The position numbers and the translations under genes were made by a program. From Rhizobacter sp. AJA081-3 (lineage in GTDB: Bacteria > Pseudomonadota > Gammaproteobacteria > Burkholderiales > Burkholderiaceae_C), in the NCBI RefSeq assembly GCF_017795745.1, contig NZ_CP059067.1, forward strand, positions 2,294,001-2,358,000: 64,000 bases of DNA, in the 5' to 3' direction. The first letter of the stretch is position 1. Each line of letters starts with the position of its first letter. Below are positions 27,555-35,835 of the stretch, piece by piece. The notes beneath the pieces were generated by a model that was not told the DNA's origin, did not search any database, and worked only from the letters and a program-made list of their open reading frames with translations.

Positions 27555-27992
27555 TCAGTCTGAGGCGTTCAGCCTCTGGATGCGGCGGCCGCCGGCCGGC
27601 AGCCCCTTCATGTACTTGAACGTGCCGGTGGCGTGCGCGATGCGCTCGCCCTTCTCGTCGAACACCGTGCCTTCGGTGAAGGCCAGTGACGCGGTGCGGT
27701 GCAGCAGCGAGCCGCGCGCCGTCAGCCGCCCGAGCCCGGCGCGCAGGAAGCTCGTCTTCATCTCGATCGTCACCACGCCGGGCGACTCGGGATGGCCGGG
27801 CTGGTTGGGGCTGCGCGCGGCATGAGCCATGGCCACGTCGAGCAGCGTCATGGTGACGCCGCCGTGGGCCACGCTCCACGAGTTGGTGAGCTCCTCGCGC
27901 AAGGTCAGCGCGAGTTCGGCCTGGCCCGCCTCGCAGACGAGCAGTTCCATGCCGACCAGGTCAACGAAGGGGATCTGCGCGAGGAATTTCAT
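27555..27992 (-). CDS. PaaI-family acyl-CoA thioesterase
   Basis: 145 aa hot-dog protein. SWSVAHGGVTMTLLDVAMAHAA is the PaaI helix with HGG; VTIEMKTSFLRAG and HRTASLAFTEGTVFDEKGERIAHATGTFKYM complete the sheet. Hydrolyses acyl-CoA, recycling CoA. Start ATG at 27992 overlaps the SDR stop (ATGA). One of two such genes in the operon. Confidence 0.9.
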   Translation of the reverse strand: MKFLAQIPFVDLVGMELLVCEAGQAELALTLREELTNSWSVAHGGVTMTLLDVAMAHAARSPNQPGHPESPGVVTIEMKTSFLRAGLGRLTARGSLLHRTASLAFTEGTVFDEKGERIAHATGTFKYMKGLPAGGRRIQRLNASD

Positions 27993-28780
27993 GCGCCGTG
28001 GTGCACTGCGCTCACGCCGCCGTCGACCGCGAGGATCTGCCCGGTGATGTGCTTGCCGGCGGCCGAGGCGAACAGCAGCGCCGCGCCCTTCAGGTCGTCG
28101 TCGTCGCCGATGCGGCGCAGCGGCGCGGCGCGCGACAGCGTGTCCACGCCGATGCGCTCCAGCGTGCCCTTGGTCATCTTGCTCGGGAAGAAGCCCGGCG
28201 CCAGCGCGTTGACGGTGATGCCATGCTCGCCCCACTCGCCGGCCAGCGTGCGCGTGAAGTTGACGACCGCGCCCTTGCTCGTGCCGTAGGCGATGAACTC
28301 CACGTCGCCCGATCCCGACAGGCCGGCGATCGAGGCCACGTTGATGATGCGGCCGTGCTTGCGCGGGATCATGCTGCGCTTGCCGATCTGCTGGCTCATC
28401 AGGAAGATGCTGCGGATGTTCAGGTTCATCACCTTGTCCCAGGCTTCCAGCGGGTAGTCCTCGGCCGGCGCGCCCCAGGTGGCACCGGCGTTGTTGACGA
28501 GGATGTCGATGTCGCCCAGGCGCTGCAGCGCCTCGCTGGCCACGCGCTCCACTTCAGAGGGCTGGCTCATGTCGGCGGCCACCCAGCGCGCATCGATGCC
28601 CTTGGCCTGCAGGTGCGCCATCGCCTCCTCCAGGTCGCCGGCCTTGCGCGCGGTGAGGAAGACCTTCGCGCCCGCCTCGCCCAGCGCCTCGGCGATCTGC
28701 AGGCCCAGGCCGCGCGAGCCGCCGGTGACGAGGGCATTCTGGCCGGACAGGTCGAACAGCTTCTGGATGGGGGTGCTCAT
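27989..28780 (-). CDS. SDR-family oxidoreductase, FabG-like
   Basis: 263 aa. TGGSRGLG at about 19-26, NNAG (VNNAGATWGAP), catalytic Ser in VASIAG and YGTSK, and C-terminal GQILAVDGGVSAVH typical of FabG-type 3-ketoacyl or alcohol dehydrogenases. Lies 25 bp after the M3 peptidase gene and overlaps the thioesterase gene. Confidence 0.92.
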   Translation of the reverse strand: MSTPIQKLFDLSGQNALVTGGSRGLGLQIAEALGEAGAKVFLTARKAGDLEEAMAHLQAKGIDARWVAADMSQPSEVERVASEALQRLGDIDILVNNAGATWGAPAEDYPLEAWDKVMNLNIRSIFLMSQQIGKRSMIPRKHGRIINVASIAGLSGSGDVEFIAYGTSKGAVVNFTRTLAGEWGEHGITVNALAPGFFPSKMTKGTLERIGVDTLSRAAPLRRIGDDDDLKGAALLFASAAGKHITGQILAVDGGVSAVHHGA

Positions 28781-28805
28781 GGTCGGTCTCCTTGATCGAA
28801 TCGGG

Positions 28806-30773
28806 TCACTGCAGGTTCAGGCTCTTGTAGAAGGCCTCGCGATTGCCCGCGCGCCCGAGGAATCGCTGCACCAGCTCTTCGGGCAGCACCTGGCCGCCGT
28901 TGGCCAGCACGATGTCGCGGTAACGGCGGCCCACCACCGGGTCGAGCCGGTCGGCGGCGAACGCGGTGCGCAGGTCTTCGGCCACCACCAGGCTCCACAT
29001 GTAGGCGTAGTAGCCGGCCGAGTAGCCGCCGGCCACGTGGCTGAAGTTGGCCGGGAACATGCTGCCCTTGACGTGGCCGACCGGCGTCGCCGACTCCATG
29101 CGCGCCCACAGGCGCATCGGGTCCTCGGGGCGGGCGCCGTACAGCGCGAGGTCGTAGCGCGCGAAGATCAGTTGCCGCGAGGTGGCGATGCCCTTGGCGA
29201 AATGCCGCGCGCGGCCGGCACGCTCGATCATCTCGGGGGGCATCGGCGGGCAGTCCGCGCAGACTTGCTGAAACAGCGCCAGCACCTTCGGGTCGTAGAC
29301 CCAGTCTTCCAGCATCTGCGACGGGGCCTCGACGAAATCGAGCTTGGTGTTGGTGCCGCCCTGCAGCGTGTAGCGCGTCTTCGACAGCAGCGCGTGCAGC
29401 GCATGGCCGAACTCGTGCAGCAGCGTCTCCAGCTCCGACAGCGTCAGTCCCTTGTCGTTGAAGTTGACCACCAGCGCCGCGGCCGGCAGCCGGCCGGCGC
29501 GCGTGGAGACGTTTCGGAACGACCAGACCGCCGCGTGGTTGTACTTGTCGGCGCGCGGATAGAGGTCGACGAACAGCGTGCCGAGCAAGGTGCCGGCTTC
29601 GTCGCGTGCCGCGTAGGCCTGCGCCTTCGGGTGCCACAGGGTCTGCTGCACCGGCTCGAAGCGCACGCCGAACAGCCGCTGTGCCAGCGTGAACACGAAG
29701 TCCAGGCTGCGCTGCGGCGGGAAGTAGGCCCGGAAGGCCTCCTGGTCCACCGCATAGGTCTGCTCGCGTGCCTTCTCGGTGAAGTAGCGCAGGTCCCAGC
29801 GCTTGATCGTCGTGGCCTGCAGCGCCGTGTTCGTTTCGCGGGCCTTGGCCTCACGCAGCAGACCCAGGTCGACCCGTTCGCGCTGCGCGACGGCGTCCTG
29901 CACCTCGGCCAGGAAGCGCGACGCCTCGGCCTCGCTGCGCGCCATGCGCCGGCGCAGCACGAAATCGGCATACGACGCGAAGCCGAACAGCTTCGCGTAC
30001 TCGCGGCGCAGTTGCGCGAGTTGCGCCAGCGTCTTCAGGTTGGCGGCGCCGCCTTGCGCCATCGTGGCCCGCCACATGCGCTCGCGGGTCTCGGCGCGCA
30101 TCGCCTTGTCGAGCACCGGCTCGGCACTCGGGTAGTCCAGGCCGAGCAGGTATCGGCCGCGCGCGTCGCGCGGGGCGTTCTTCCACACGTCGGCGGGCAC
30201 GCCCTCGAGCTCGGCCTCGGTGTAGGCCACGCGCTCTCGGCTTTCGCGGATGCGGCGGTCGAACAGCTGCGACAGCCGCGTCAGCTCGCTGTTGATCTTG
30301 CGCGCGCGCTGCTGCGCCTTGCGCGGCAGGCCGACGCCGGAATCCTCGAAGGCGTCGAGCTGGTCGCGTTGCAGGCGGCGCTCGATGTCGTCGGCCGGCC
30401 GGGCCTGTTTGAGTCGGGCGTAGACCTTGGCGTTCTGCAGGAAGCCAGTGCTGAATCCCTGGAAGGCCAGATCGCAGGCATCGGCCGCGTCGCGCACGTC
30501 CTTGGCCGGGTGCACGCCGGGCAGCAGCCACAGCGGGCCGAGCGAGTCTTCGGTGCGGCGCATCAGGGCATCGAGCGCGTCGAAGACGTCGCCGCCTTCC
30601 GGCAGGGTCTCGATGGCGCGGGCCTGCTGCTTCAGGTCGGCCAGCAGACGATCGCACTCGGCGCGCACCTGCGCCGCGCCGTCGTAGCGCGGGAACTCGT
30701 AGACCTGCGCCGCCGCGACCTGCACCGCAGCGACCATCAGCGCCGCGACCAGAAACTTCCAGCCAGATGTCAT
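28806..30773 (-). CDS. M3-family metallopeptidase, exported
   Basis: 655 aa. Signal peptide FLVAALMVAAVQVAAA, so periplasmic, unlike cytosolic oligopeptidase A. HEFGHALHALLS at about 450 is the zinc site HExxH, with the third ligand region LDFVEAPSQMLEDW (Glu) about 25 residues on. Thimet-oligopeptidase-type enzymes cut short peptides. Its place in a fatty-acid operon is odd. Start overlaps the upstream small membrane gene (ATGA). Confidence 0.93.
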   Translation of the reverse strand: MTSGWKFLVAALMVAAVQVAAAQVYEFPRYDGAAQVRAECDRLLADLKQQARAIETLPEGGDVFDALDALMRRTEDSLGPLWLLPGVHPAKDVRDAADACDLAFQGFSTGFLQNAKVYARLKQARPADDIERRLQRDQLDAFEDSGVGLPRKAQQRARKINSELTRLSQLFDRRIRESRERVAYTEAELEGVPADVWKNAPRDARGRYLLGLDYPSAEPVLDKAMRAETRERMWRATMAQGGAANLKTLAQLAQLRREYAKLFGFASYADFVLRRRMARSEAEASRFLAEVQDAVAQRERVDLGLLREAKARETNTALQATTIKRWDLRYFTEKAREQTYAVDQEAFRAYFPPQRSLDFVFTLAQRLFGVRFEPVQQTLWHPKAQAYAARDEAGTLLGTLFVDLYPRADKYNHAAVWSFRNVSTRAGRLPAAALVVNFNDKGLTLSELETLLHEFGHALHALLSKTRYTLQGGTNTKLDFVEAPSQMLEDWVYDPKVLALFQQVCADCPPMPPEMIERAGRARHFAKGIATSRQLIFARYDLALYGARPEDPMRLWARMESATPVGHVKGSMFPANFSHVAGGYSAGYYAYMWSLVVAEDLRTAFAADRLDPVVGRRYRDIVLANGGQVLPEELVQRFLGRAGNREAFYKSLNLQ

Positions 30774-30967
30774 TCGTCCTTCTCCGGATCCATGCGGGAG
30801 CGCACCCAGACGAGCGCGCCGCCGATCAATGCCAACAACGACCCGAGTCCCGCCAGCACGCGGCCAAGACCCCGACCCTCGCCCTCGACCGCCAGGCCCA
30901 GCCCCACCAGCAGCAGACCGCCGAAGATGAAGGCCCAGATCAGCTTGTCGACCGTGGAGGCGCGCAC
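30770..30967 (-). CDS. Small two-helix membrane protein, hypothetical
   Basis: 65 aa from a GTG at 30967, with no clear ribosome site but tight spacing to the upstream acyl-CoA dehydrogenase stop (overlap), which suggests translational coupling. Helices at about 9-27 (LIWAFIFGGLLLVGLGLAV) and 39-56 (AGLGSLLALIGGALVWV); acidic tail MDPEKDE. No family recognised. Confidence 0.6.
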   Translation of the reverse strand: MRASTVDKLIWAFIFGGLLLVGLGLAVEGEGRGLGRVLAGLGSLLALIGGALVWVRSRMDPEKDE

Positions 30968-30969
30968 GG

Positions 30970-32805
30970 TCAGAACCAGGCTTCGTCCATGGTGCGGCAG
31001 GTGTCGTCGCGGCTGGTCACCACCTGCAACCAGGCGCCCACGCGCGGCAGTTCGTGGCGGAAGAAGAAGCGGCAGGCGGCCAGCTTGCCCTGCAGCAGCG
31101 CGTCGTCGAGCGTCGCGGCTCGGGCCTGGGCGCACAGCGCCACGTCGAGCCAGATCCAGCCGAGCACCAGATGCCCGAAGGCCTGCAGGTAGGGCGTGGC
31201 GTTTGCCAGCGCCTCTTCCGGGTTGCCAGTCGCCCAGGCGGCCTTGGTGGCGGCTCCGACCTGCGCCAGCGTGGCCGCGAGCGTGTTGGCCTGTTCAGCG
31301 AAACCGGGCAAGGCGATCGCGCGTTCGATGGTCGCGTTGATGCGCGAGGCCAGCAGCTGCAGGCCCTTGCCGCCGTCCATCACCACCTTGCGGCCGAGCA
31401 GGTCGAGTGCCTGGATGCCGTGCGTGCCCTCGTGGATCATATTCAGGCGGTTGTCGCGCCAGTACTGCTCGACCGGGAAGTCGCGCGTGTAGCCGTAGCC
31501 GCCGTGCACCTGGATGGCCAGGCTGTTGGCTTCGAGGCACCATTCGCTCGGCCAGCTCTTCGCGATCGGCGTGAGCATCTCCAGCAGCAGCGCGGCCTGC
31601 GCTGCGTTCTCGGGCGCTCCGGTGTGCGCCTCGTCCACCAGGCGAGCGCAGTACAGCTCCAGCGCCAGCGCGCCTTCGCAGTAGCTCTTCTGCGCGAGCA
31701 GCATGCGTTTCACGTCGGCATGTCGAATGATGGGGATCTGCGGCAAGGTCGCATCCTTGCCGCCAGGGCCCATCGGCCGGCCCTGGGGCCGGTCCTTCGC
31801 ATAGGCCAGGCTCGCCTCGTAGCCCGCGTAGCCGAGCATGGTCGCGCCCAGACCGACGGCGATGCGTGCCTCGTTCATCATGTGGAACATGCAGCGCAGG
31901 CCTTCGCCCGGCTTGCCGACCAGGTAGCCGATGGCGCCGGGGGCACCACGCACCGGGAACTTGCCCTCGCCGAAGTTCAGCAGCGTGTTCGGGATGCCGC
32001 GGTAGCCGAGCTTGTGGTTCAGGCCGGCCAGCGCCACGTCGTTGCGCTCGCCGGTGAGCTGCCCATCGGTGCCGACCAGCTTCTTCGGCACGATGAACAG
32101 CGAGATGCCGCGCGTGCCCGGCACCAGCTTGCCGTCGGGCCCGGGGATCTTCGCCAGCACCAGGTGGACGATGTTCTCGGTCAGCTCGTGCTCGCCGTTG
32201 CTGATCCACATCTTGTTGCCGCGCAGGCGGTAGCGCGGGCCCAGCGGCTCGGCCTCGAAGTCGAGGCCATCCGGTACGGCGCGCGTGACCACGTCCGACA
32301 GGCTGGAGCCGGCCTGTGGCTCCGACAGGCACATGGTGCCGCTGAAGCGCCCGCCGAACTCGTTGGCCGCGAACACCTGCTGCTGCATCGGCGTGCCGTG
32401 CGCCATCAGCAGGTTGGCGTTGCCGCTGGTCAGCATGCCGCCGCCGCCGATGCCGATGCCGGCCTTGGAGAAGAAGCTGTTGGCCGCCATCTCGACCACG
32501 CAGGGCAGCTGCATGCCGCCGAGTTCGTAGTCCTGCGCCGCGGCGAGCATGCCCGACTCGGCGTAGGCCTTCGCCGCGGCGTGGCTGGCCGCGGGCAAGT
32601 GCACCTTCTCGCCGTCGAACCAGGGCTCCTCGGTGTCGGCCAGGCGATTGAAGGGCGCGAACTTCTCGGCGGCGAGCTTCTCGCACATGTCGAGCACGGC
32701 GTCGAAGGTCTCGCGGTTGTGGTCGGCGAAACGCTCGCGCGATTGCAGCGAGGCCACGTCGAGCCAGTCGTGGAGCAGGAAGTCGGCGGTGCGGCGGTAG
32801 CTCAT
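30970..32805 (-). CDS. Acyl-CoA dehydrogenase with C-terminal extension
   Basis: 611 aa from the ATG at 32805. MCLSEPQAGSSLSDV and NKMWISNGEHELTENIVHLVLA are FAD/substrate segments; RLNMIHEGTHGIQALDLLGRKV around 458 carries the catalytic Glu. The last 130 residues form the extra domain seen in about 600-aa FadE-type enzymes of Pseudomonas and Burkholderiales. Introduces the 2,3-double bond. Overlaps the thioesterase stop by 4 bp. Confidence 0.95.
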   Translation of the reverse strand: MSYRRTADFLLHDWLDVASLQSRERFADHNRETFDAVLDMCEKLAAEKFAPFNRLADTEEPWFDGEKVHLPAASHAAAKAYAESGMLAAAQDYELGGMQLPCVVEMAANSFFSKAGIGIGGGGMLTSGNANLLMAHGTPMQQQVFAANEFGGRFSGTMCLSEPQAGSSLSDVVTRAVPDGLDFEAEPLGPRYRLRGNKMWISNGEHELTENIVHLVLAKIPGPDGKLVPGTRGISLFIVPKKLVGTDGQLTGERNDVALAGLNHKLGYRGIPNTLLNFGEGKFPVRGAPGAIGYLVGKPGEGLRCMFHMMNEARIAVGLGATMLGYAGYEASLAYAKDRPQGRPMGPGGKDATLPQIPIIRHADVKRMLLAQKSYCEGALALELYCARLVDEAHTGAPENAAQAALLLEMLTPIAKSWPSEWCLEANSLAIQVHGGYGYTRDFPVEQYWRDNRLNMIHEGTHGIQALDLLGRKVVMDGGKGLQLLASRINATIERAIALPGFAEQANTLAATLAQVGAATKAAWATGNPEEALANATPYLQAFGHLVLGWIWLDVALCAQARAATLDDALLQGKLAACRFFFRHELPRVGAWLQVVTSRDDTCRTMDEAWF

Positions 32806-33248
32806 GGGGTGTCGGGCTTCGCGGCCTCGGGCAGCGGGACGATGGTGCCCTGCGCCATCGCGCAGAGTTTCTCGCCATGGATCGTGACGGCGTAGACCTC
32901 GCAGCGGCACACGGCCTGCGACTTGCCGACGTACTCGGCGCGGGCCCGCGCGACGAGCCGGTCGCCGACCGCCGGGCGCACGTAGTTGATCTTGTACTCG
33001 CTGGTCACCACCGGCACGCTCAGTGCGGTGCCGCCGGCGTAGGTGAGCGCGTTGTCGGCCAGGTAGCTGACCACGCCGCCGTGCAGGAAGCCGTTCTGCT
33101 GCTTCAGGTGCTCGGCGACGGTCAGCTGCAGTTCGCAGCGGCCGGGCTCGAGGGCGTTGAGCTGCGCGCCCATCAGCACGCTGAAGGGCTGCCGGGAGAG
33201 CACCTCGCGGCCCATGGCGAGGAAGTCATCGTGTGACACGGCGTCCAT
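32802..33248 (-). CDS. PaaI-family acyl-CoA thioesterase
   Basis: 148 aa from the ATG at 33248 (GAGGAG 9 bases upstream; an earlier TTG is less likely). QQNGFLHGGVVSYLADNALTYAGGT is the hot-dog helix; SEYKINYVRPAVGDRLVARARAEYVGKSQAVCRCEVYAV follows. Second thioesterase of the operon, only distantly similar to the one at 27555-27992. Confidence 0.9.
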   Translation of the reverse strand: MDAVSHDDFLAMGREVLSRQPFSVLMGAQLNALEPGRCELQLTVAEHLKQQNGFLHGGVVSYLADNALTYAGGTALSVPVVTSEYKINYVRPAVGDRLVARARAEYVGKSQAVCRCEVYAVTIHGEKLCAMAQGTIVPLPEAAKPDTP

Positions 33249-33262
33249 TTGGATCAGGCTCC

Positions 33263-34042
33263 TCAATAGGACTTGAACGCGATCACCGAACGGATCTCGG
33301 CCGTCGCCTCGGGCGTCGGGAAGGGCGGCAGTTCCACGATCGCGGCAGCGATGGCGTCCTGCACCCTTTCCTGGTACGGCGCGGTCGAGCGACGCAGGAC
33401 CGCGGTCTGCAGGTCAGTTTCGATCTCCGCCGGCGCCGACGAGAAGCTGTAGGTGATGCCCATCGGGCCGACCCTCATGGACACGGGCAGTTGCGCATTG
33501 TTCGCATGGGTGCGGGCCTCGAGTTCCCGACTCGGGTGAACGATCTTGTCCTGCATGCTCGCCCAGACGGTACTCAGGATGCCCAGCGCCTGCAGATAGC
33601 GCACGTCGCTCTCCCGCTTCGCCTGCTCCGGTGTCGCTGCGGGCTTGCCGGCTTCGAGTCGCGAGATGTCCGTTTGCGCGAGCGTCCAGCGGCCGGCTTC
33701 CACGTAGCTCTGCGCCACGCCCTGACCGAGCCCGTGCATCTGCACCAGCAGCTTGGCGGCGGCGCTCTCACCATGCTTCGCAGCCGTCTCGAGGTAGGGC
33801 CGGGCCCGAGCGGGGTCTCGCTTGACGCAGTCCCCGCGGTAGAAGATGTAGCCCATGAGGAAGTAGGAGCGCCGCTCGCCCTCCTTGAGGCCGCGATTGA
33901 GGCTCTCGATCACGGCCTCGCAGCGGCCCTGCTTCAGGTCGCGGACAGCTTCCTCGGAAGGGTCGAGGCCTGCGGCCGACACCGGCGAGGCCACAGCGGC
34001 GCAGACCGCTGCCGCCACGACCGGACGCAGACCGCCGCTCAC
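33263..34042 (-). CDS. Exported Sel1/TPR-like repeat protein
   Basis: 259 aa from a GTG directly behind the thiolase stop (no gap). Signal peptide VAAAVCAAVASPVSAAG. Helical repeats of Sel1 type (YFLMGYIFYRGDCVKRDPARARPYLETAAKHGESAAAKLLVQ). The C-terminal 90 residues include a small beta region. Periplasmic; probably a protein-interaction scaffold. Its inclusion in an acyl-CoA operon is unexplained. Confidence 0.75.
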   Translation of the reverse strand: MSGGLRPVVAAAVCAAVASPVSAAGLDPSEEAVRDLKQGRCEAVIESLNRGLKEGERRSYFLMGYIFYRGDCVKRDPARARPYLETAAKHGESAAAKLLVQMHGLGQGVAQSYVEAGRWTLAQTDISRLEAGKPAATPEQAKRESDVRYLQALGILSTVWASMQDKIVHPSRELEARTHANNAQLPVSMRVGPMGITYSFSSAPAEIETDLQTAVLRRSTAPYQERVQDAIAAAIVELPPFPTPEATAEIRSVIAFKSY

Positions 34043-35218
34043 TCACAGCACCTCGAACACGCCCGCCGCCCCCATGCCGCCGCCGATGCACATCGTCACG
34101 ACGACACGCTTGGCGCCGCGGCGCTTGCCTTCGATCAGCGCATGGCCGGTCAGGCGCTGGCCGCTCACGCCGTAGGGGTGGCCCACGGCGATGGCGCCGC
34201 CGTTGACGTTGAGGCGATCCATCGGGATGCCCAGCGTGTCGGCGCAGTACAGCACCTGCACGGCGAAGGCCTCGTTGAGCTCCCACAGGTCGATGTCGGC
34301 CACCGTCAGGCCCAGGCGCTTGAGCACCTTGGGCACGGCGAACACCGGGCCGATGCCCATTTCGTCGGGCTCGCAGCCGGCCACCGCGAAACCGAGGAAG
34401 CGGCCCAGCGGCTTGAGGCCCTTGCGCTCGGCCACGCGCTCGTCCATCACGATGCAGGCGCCAGCGCCGTCGCTGAACTGGCTGGCATTGCCCGCGGCGA
34501 TCACGCCACCCGGCAGCGCCGGCTTGATGCCGGCCACGGCTTCGTAGGTGGTGCCGGCGCGCAAGCCTTCGTCGGCGCTGCAGGTCATTTCCTTGGTCCG
34601 CAGGCCGAGCTGCGCATCGGCCACACCGGCCATCACCGTGATCGGGGCGATCTCGTCCTTGAACTTGCCGGCCTCCTGCGCGGCGCAGGCCTTCTGCTGG
34701 CTGGCTGCGCCGTACTGGTCCATGCGCTCGCGGGCGATGTTGTAGCGCTTGGCCACCTGCTCGGCGGTCTGCAGCATGCTCCAGTAGATCTCGGGCTTGT
34801 GCTCGGCCAGCCAGGGGTCGGCCAGCATGTGCTTGTTCATCTCGTTCTGCACGCACGAGATGCTCTCCACGCCGCCGGCGGCGAAGATCTCGCCTTCGCC
34901 GGCGATGACGCGCTGCGCCGCCATCGCGATGGTCTGCAGGCCGCTGGAGCAGAAGCGGTTCACCGTCATGCCGCTGGTGGTGATCGGCAGGCCGGCGCGC
35001 AGCGCGATCTGGCGCGCGATGTTGGCGCCGGTGGCGCCCTCGGGGTTGGCGCAGCCCATGATGACGTCGTCGACCTCGGCCGGCGCGATCCCGGCGCGTT
35101 CGACGGCGGCCTTGAGGGCGTGGCCGCCGAGCGTGGCGCCGTGGGTCATGTTGAAGGCACCCTTCCAGCTCTTGGCGAGCGGGGTGCGGGCGGTCGAGAC
35201 GATCACGGCTTGGGTCAT
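34043..35218 (-). CDS. Acetyl-CoA acyltransferase (thiolase)
   Basis: 391 aa. Nucleophile Cys near 90 in [11 protein letters not shown], His near 349 in [10 protein letters not shown] and the second Cys near 376 in [17 protein letters not shown]. These are the three thiolase motifs. Performs the last beta-oxidation step; the FadA-like sequence and partner FadB-like gene support degradation rather than synthesis. 16 bp after the HD-domain gene. Confidence 0.95.
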   Translation of the reverse strand: MTQAVIVSTARTPLAKSWKGAFNMTHGATLGGHALKAAVERAGIAPAEVDDVIMGCANPEGATGANIARQIALRAGLPITTSGMTVNRFCSSGLQTIAMAAQRVIAGEGEIFAAGGVESISCVQNEMNKHMLADPWLAEHKPEIYWSMLQTAEQVAKRYNIARERMDQYGAASQQKACAAQEAGKFKDEIAPITVMAGVADAQLGLRTKEMTCSADEGLRAGTTYEAVAGIKPALPGGVIAAGNASQFSDGAGACIVMDERVAERKGLKPLGRFLGFAVAGCEPDEMGIGPVFAVPKVLKRLGLTVADIDLWELNEAFAVQVLYCADTLGIPMDRLNVNGGAIAVGHPYGVSGQRLTGHALIEGKRRGAKRVVVTMCIGGGMGAAGVFEVL

Positions 35219-35234
35219 CGGGTTCTCCTGTGAA

Positions 35235-35816
35235 TCAGGCGGCCGGCATCGCCGCCTTGTAGATGCTGTTGCGGGGTTGCGCGAAGACGCGCCGGAGCAT
35301 CGGCACGAACTCGCCGATCGGCAGCGTCTCGGCTTTCGGGTCGAAGGCCGGGTTGTCGTAGAGCGCGCAGAACTCGGCGGTGCGCTCGTAGTGTGGGTGG
35401 CCGGCGAACTGGTCGCGCAGGTTGCGGTCCAGCCCCAGGTGGTGGAAGAAGTAGTAGCCCTGGAAGATGCCGTGGTGCTGCACCATCCAGAGGTTCGCTT
35501 CGCTGACCACCGGCTTGAGGATCGCCGCGGCCACGTCGAAGTGGCTGAACGGCGCCAGCGTGTCGCCGATGTCGTGCAGCAGCGCGCAGACCACGTACTC
35601 CTCGTCGCGGCCGTCGCGCAGCGCGCGCGTGGCGGTCTGCAGCGAGTGCGTGTAGCGGTCGACCGGAAAGCCGCCGTAGTCGCCCTCGAGCAGCTTCAGG
35701 TGCGCGATCAGCCGGTCGGGCAGCGCCTTCACGAACGGCGCGTACTCGCCGACGATCTTGCGCCAGTCGTCCGCGGTGCTTTCCTCCATGCGGGTGAAGG
35801 TGGCGCGGTCGTTCAT
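35235..35816 (-). CDS. HD-domain phosphohydrolase-like protein
   Basis: 193 aa. [16 protein letters not shown] and [12 protein letters not shown] (HD motif) around 55-92, then [19 protein letters not shown] with further His residues. Similar HD proteins often accompany acyl-CoA or choline genes; the reaction is unknown. 19 bp after the FadB-like gene. Confidence 0.85.
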   Translation of the reverse strand: MNDRATFTRMEESTADDWRKIVGEYAPFVKALPDRLIAHLKLLEGDYGGFPVDRYTHSLQTATRALRDGRDEEYVVCALLHDIGDTLAPFSHFDVAAAILKPVVSEANLWMVQHHGIFQGYYFFHHLGLDRNLRDQFAGHPHYERTAEFCALYDNPAFDPKAETLPIGEFVPMLRRVFAQPRNSIYKAAMPAA

Positions 35817-35835
35817 GGCGTGGGTTCCGTCGTTC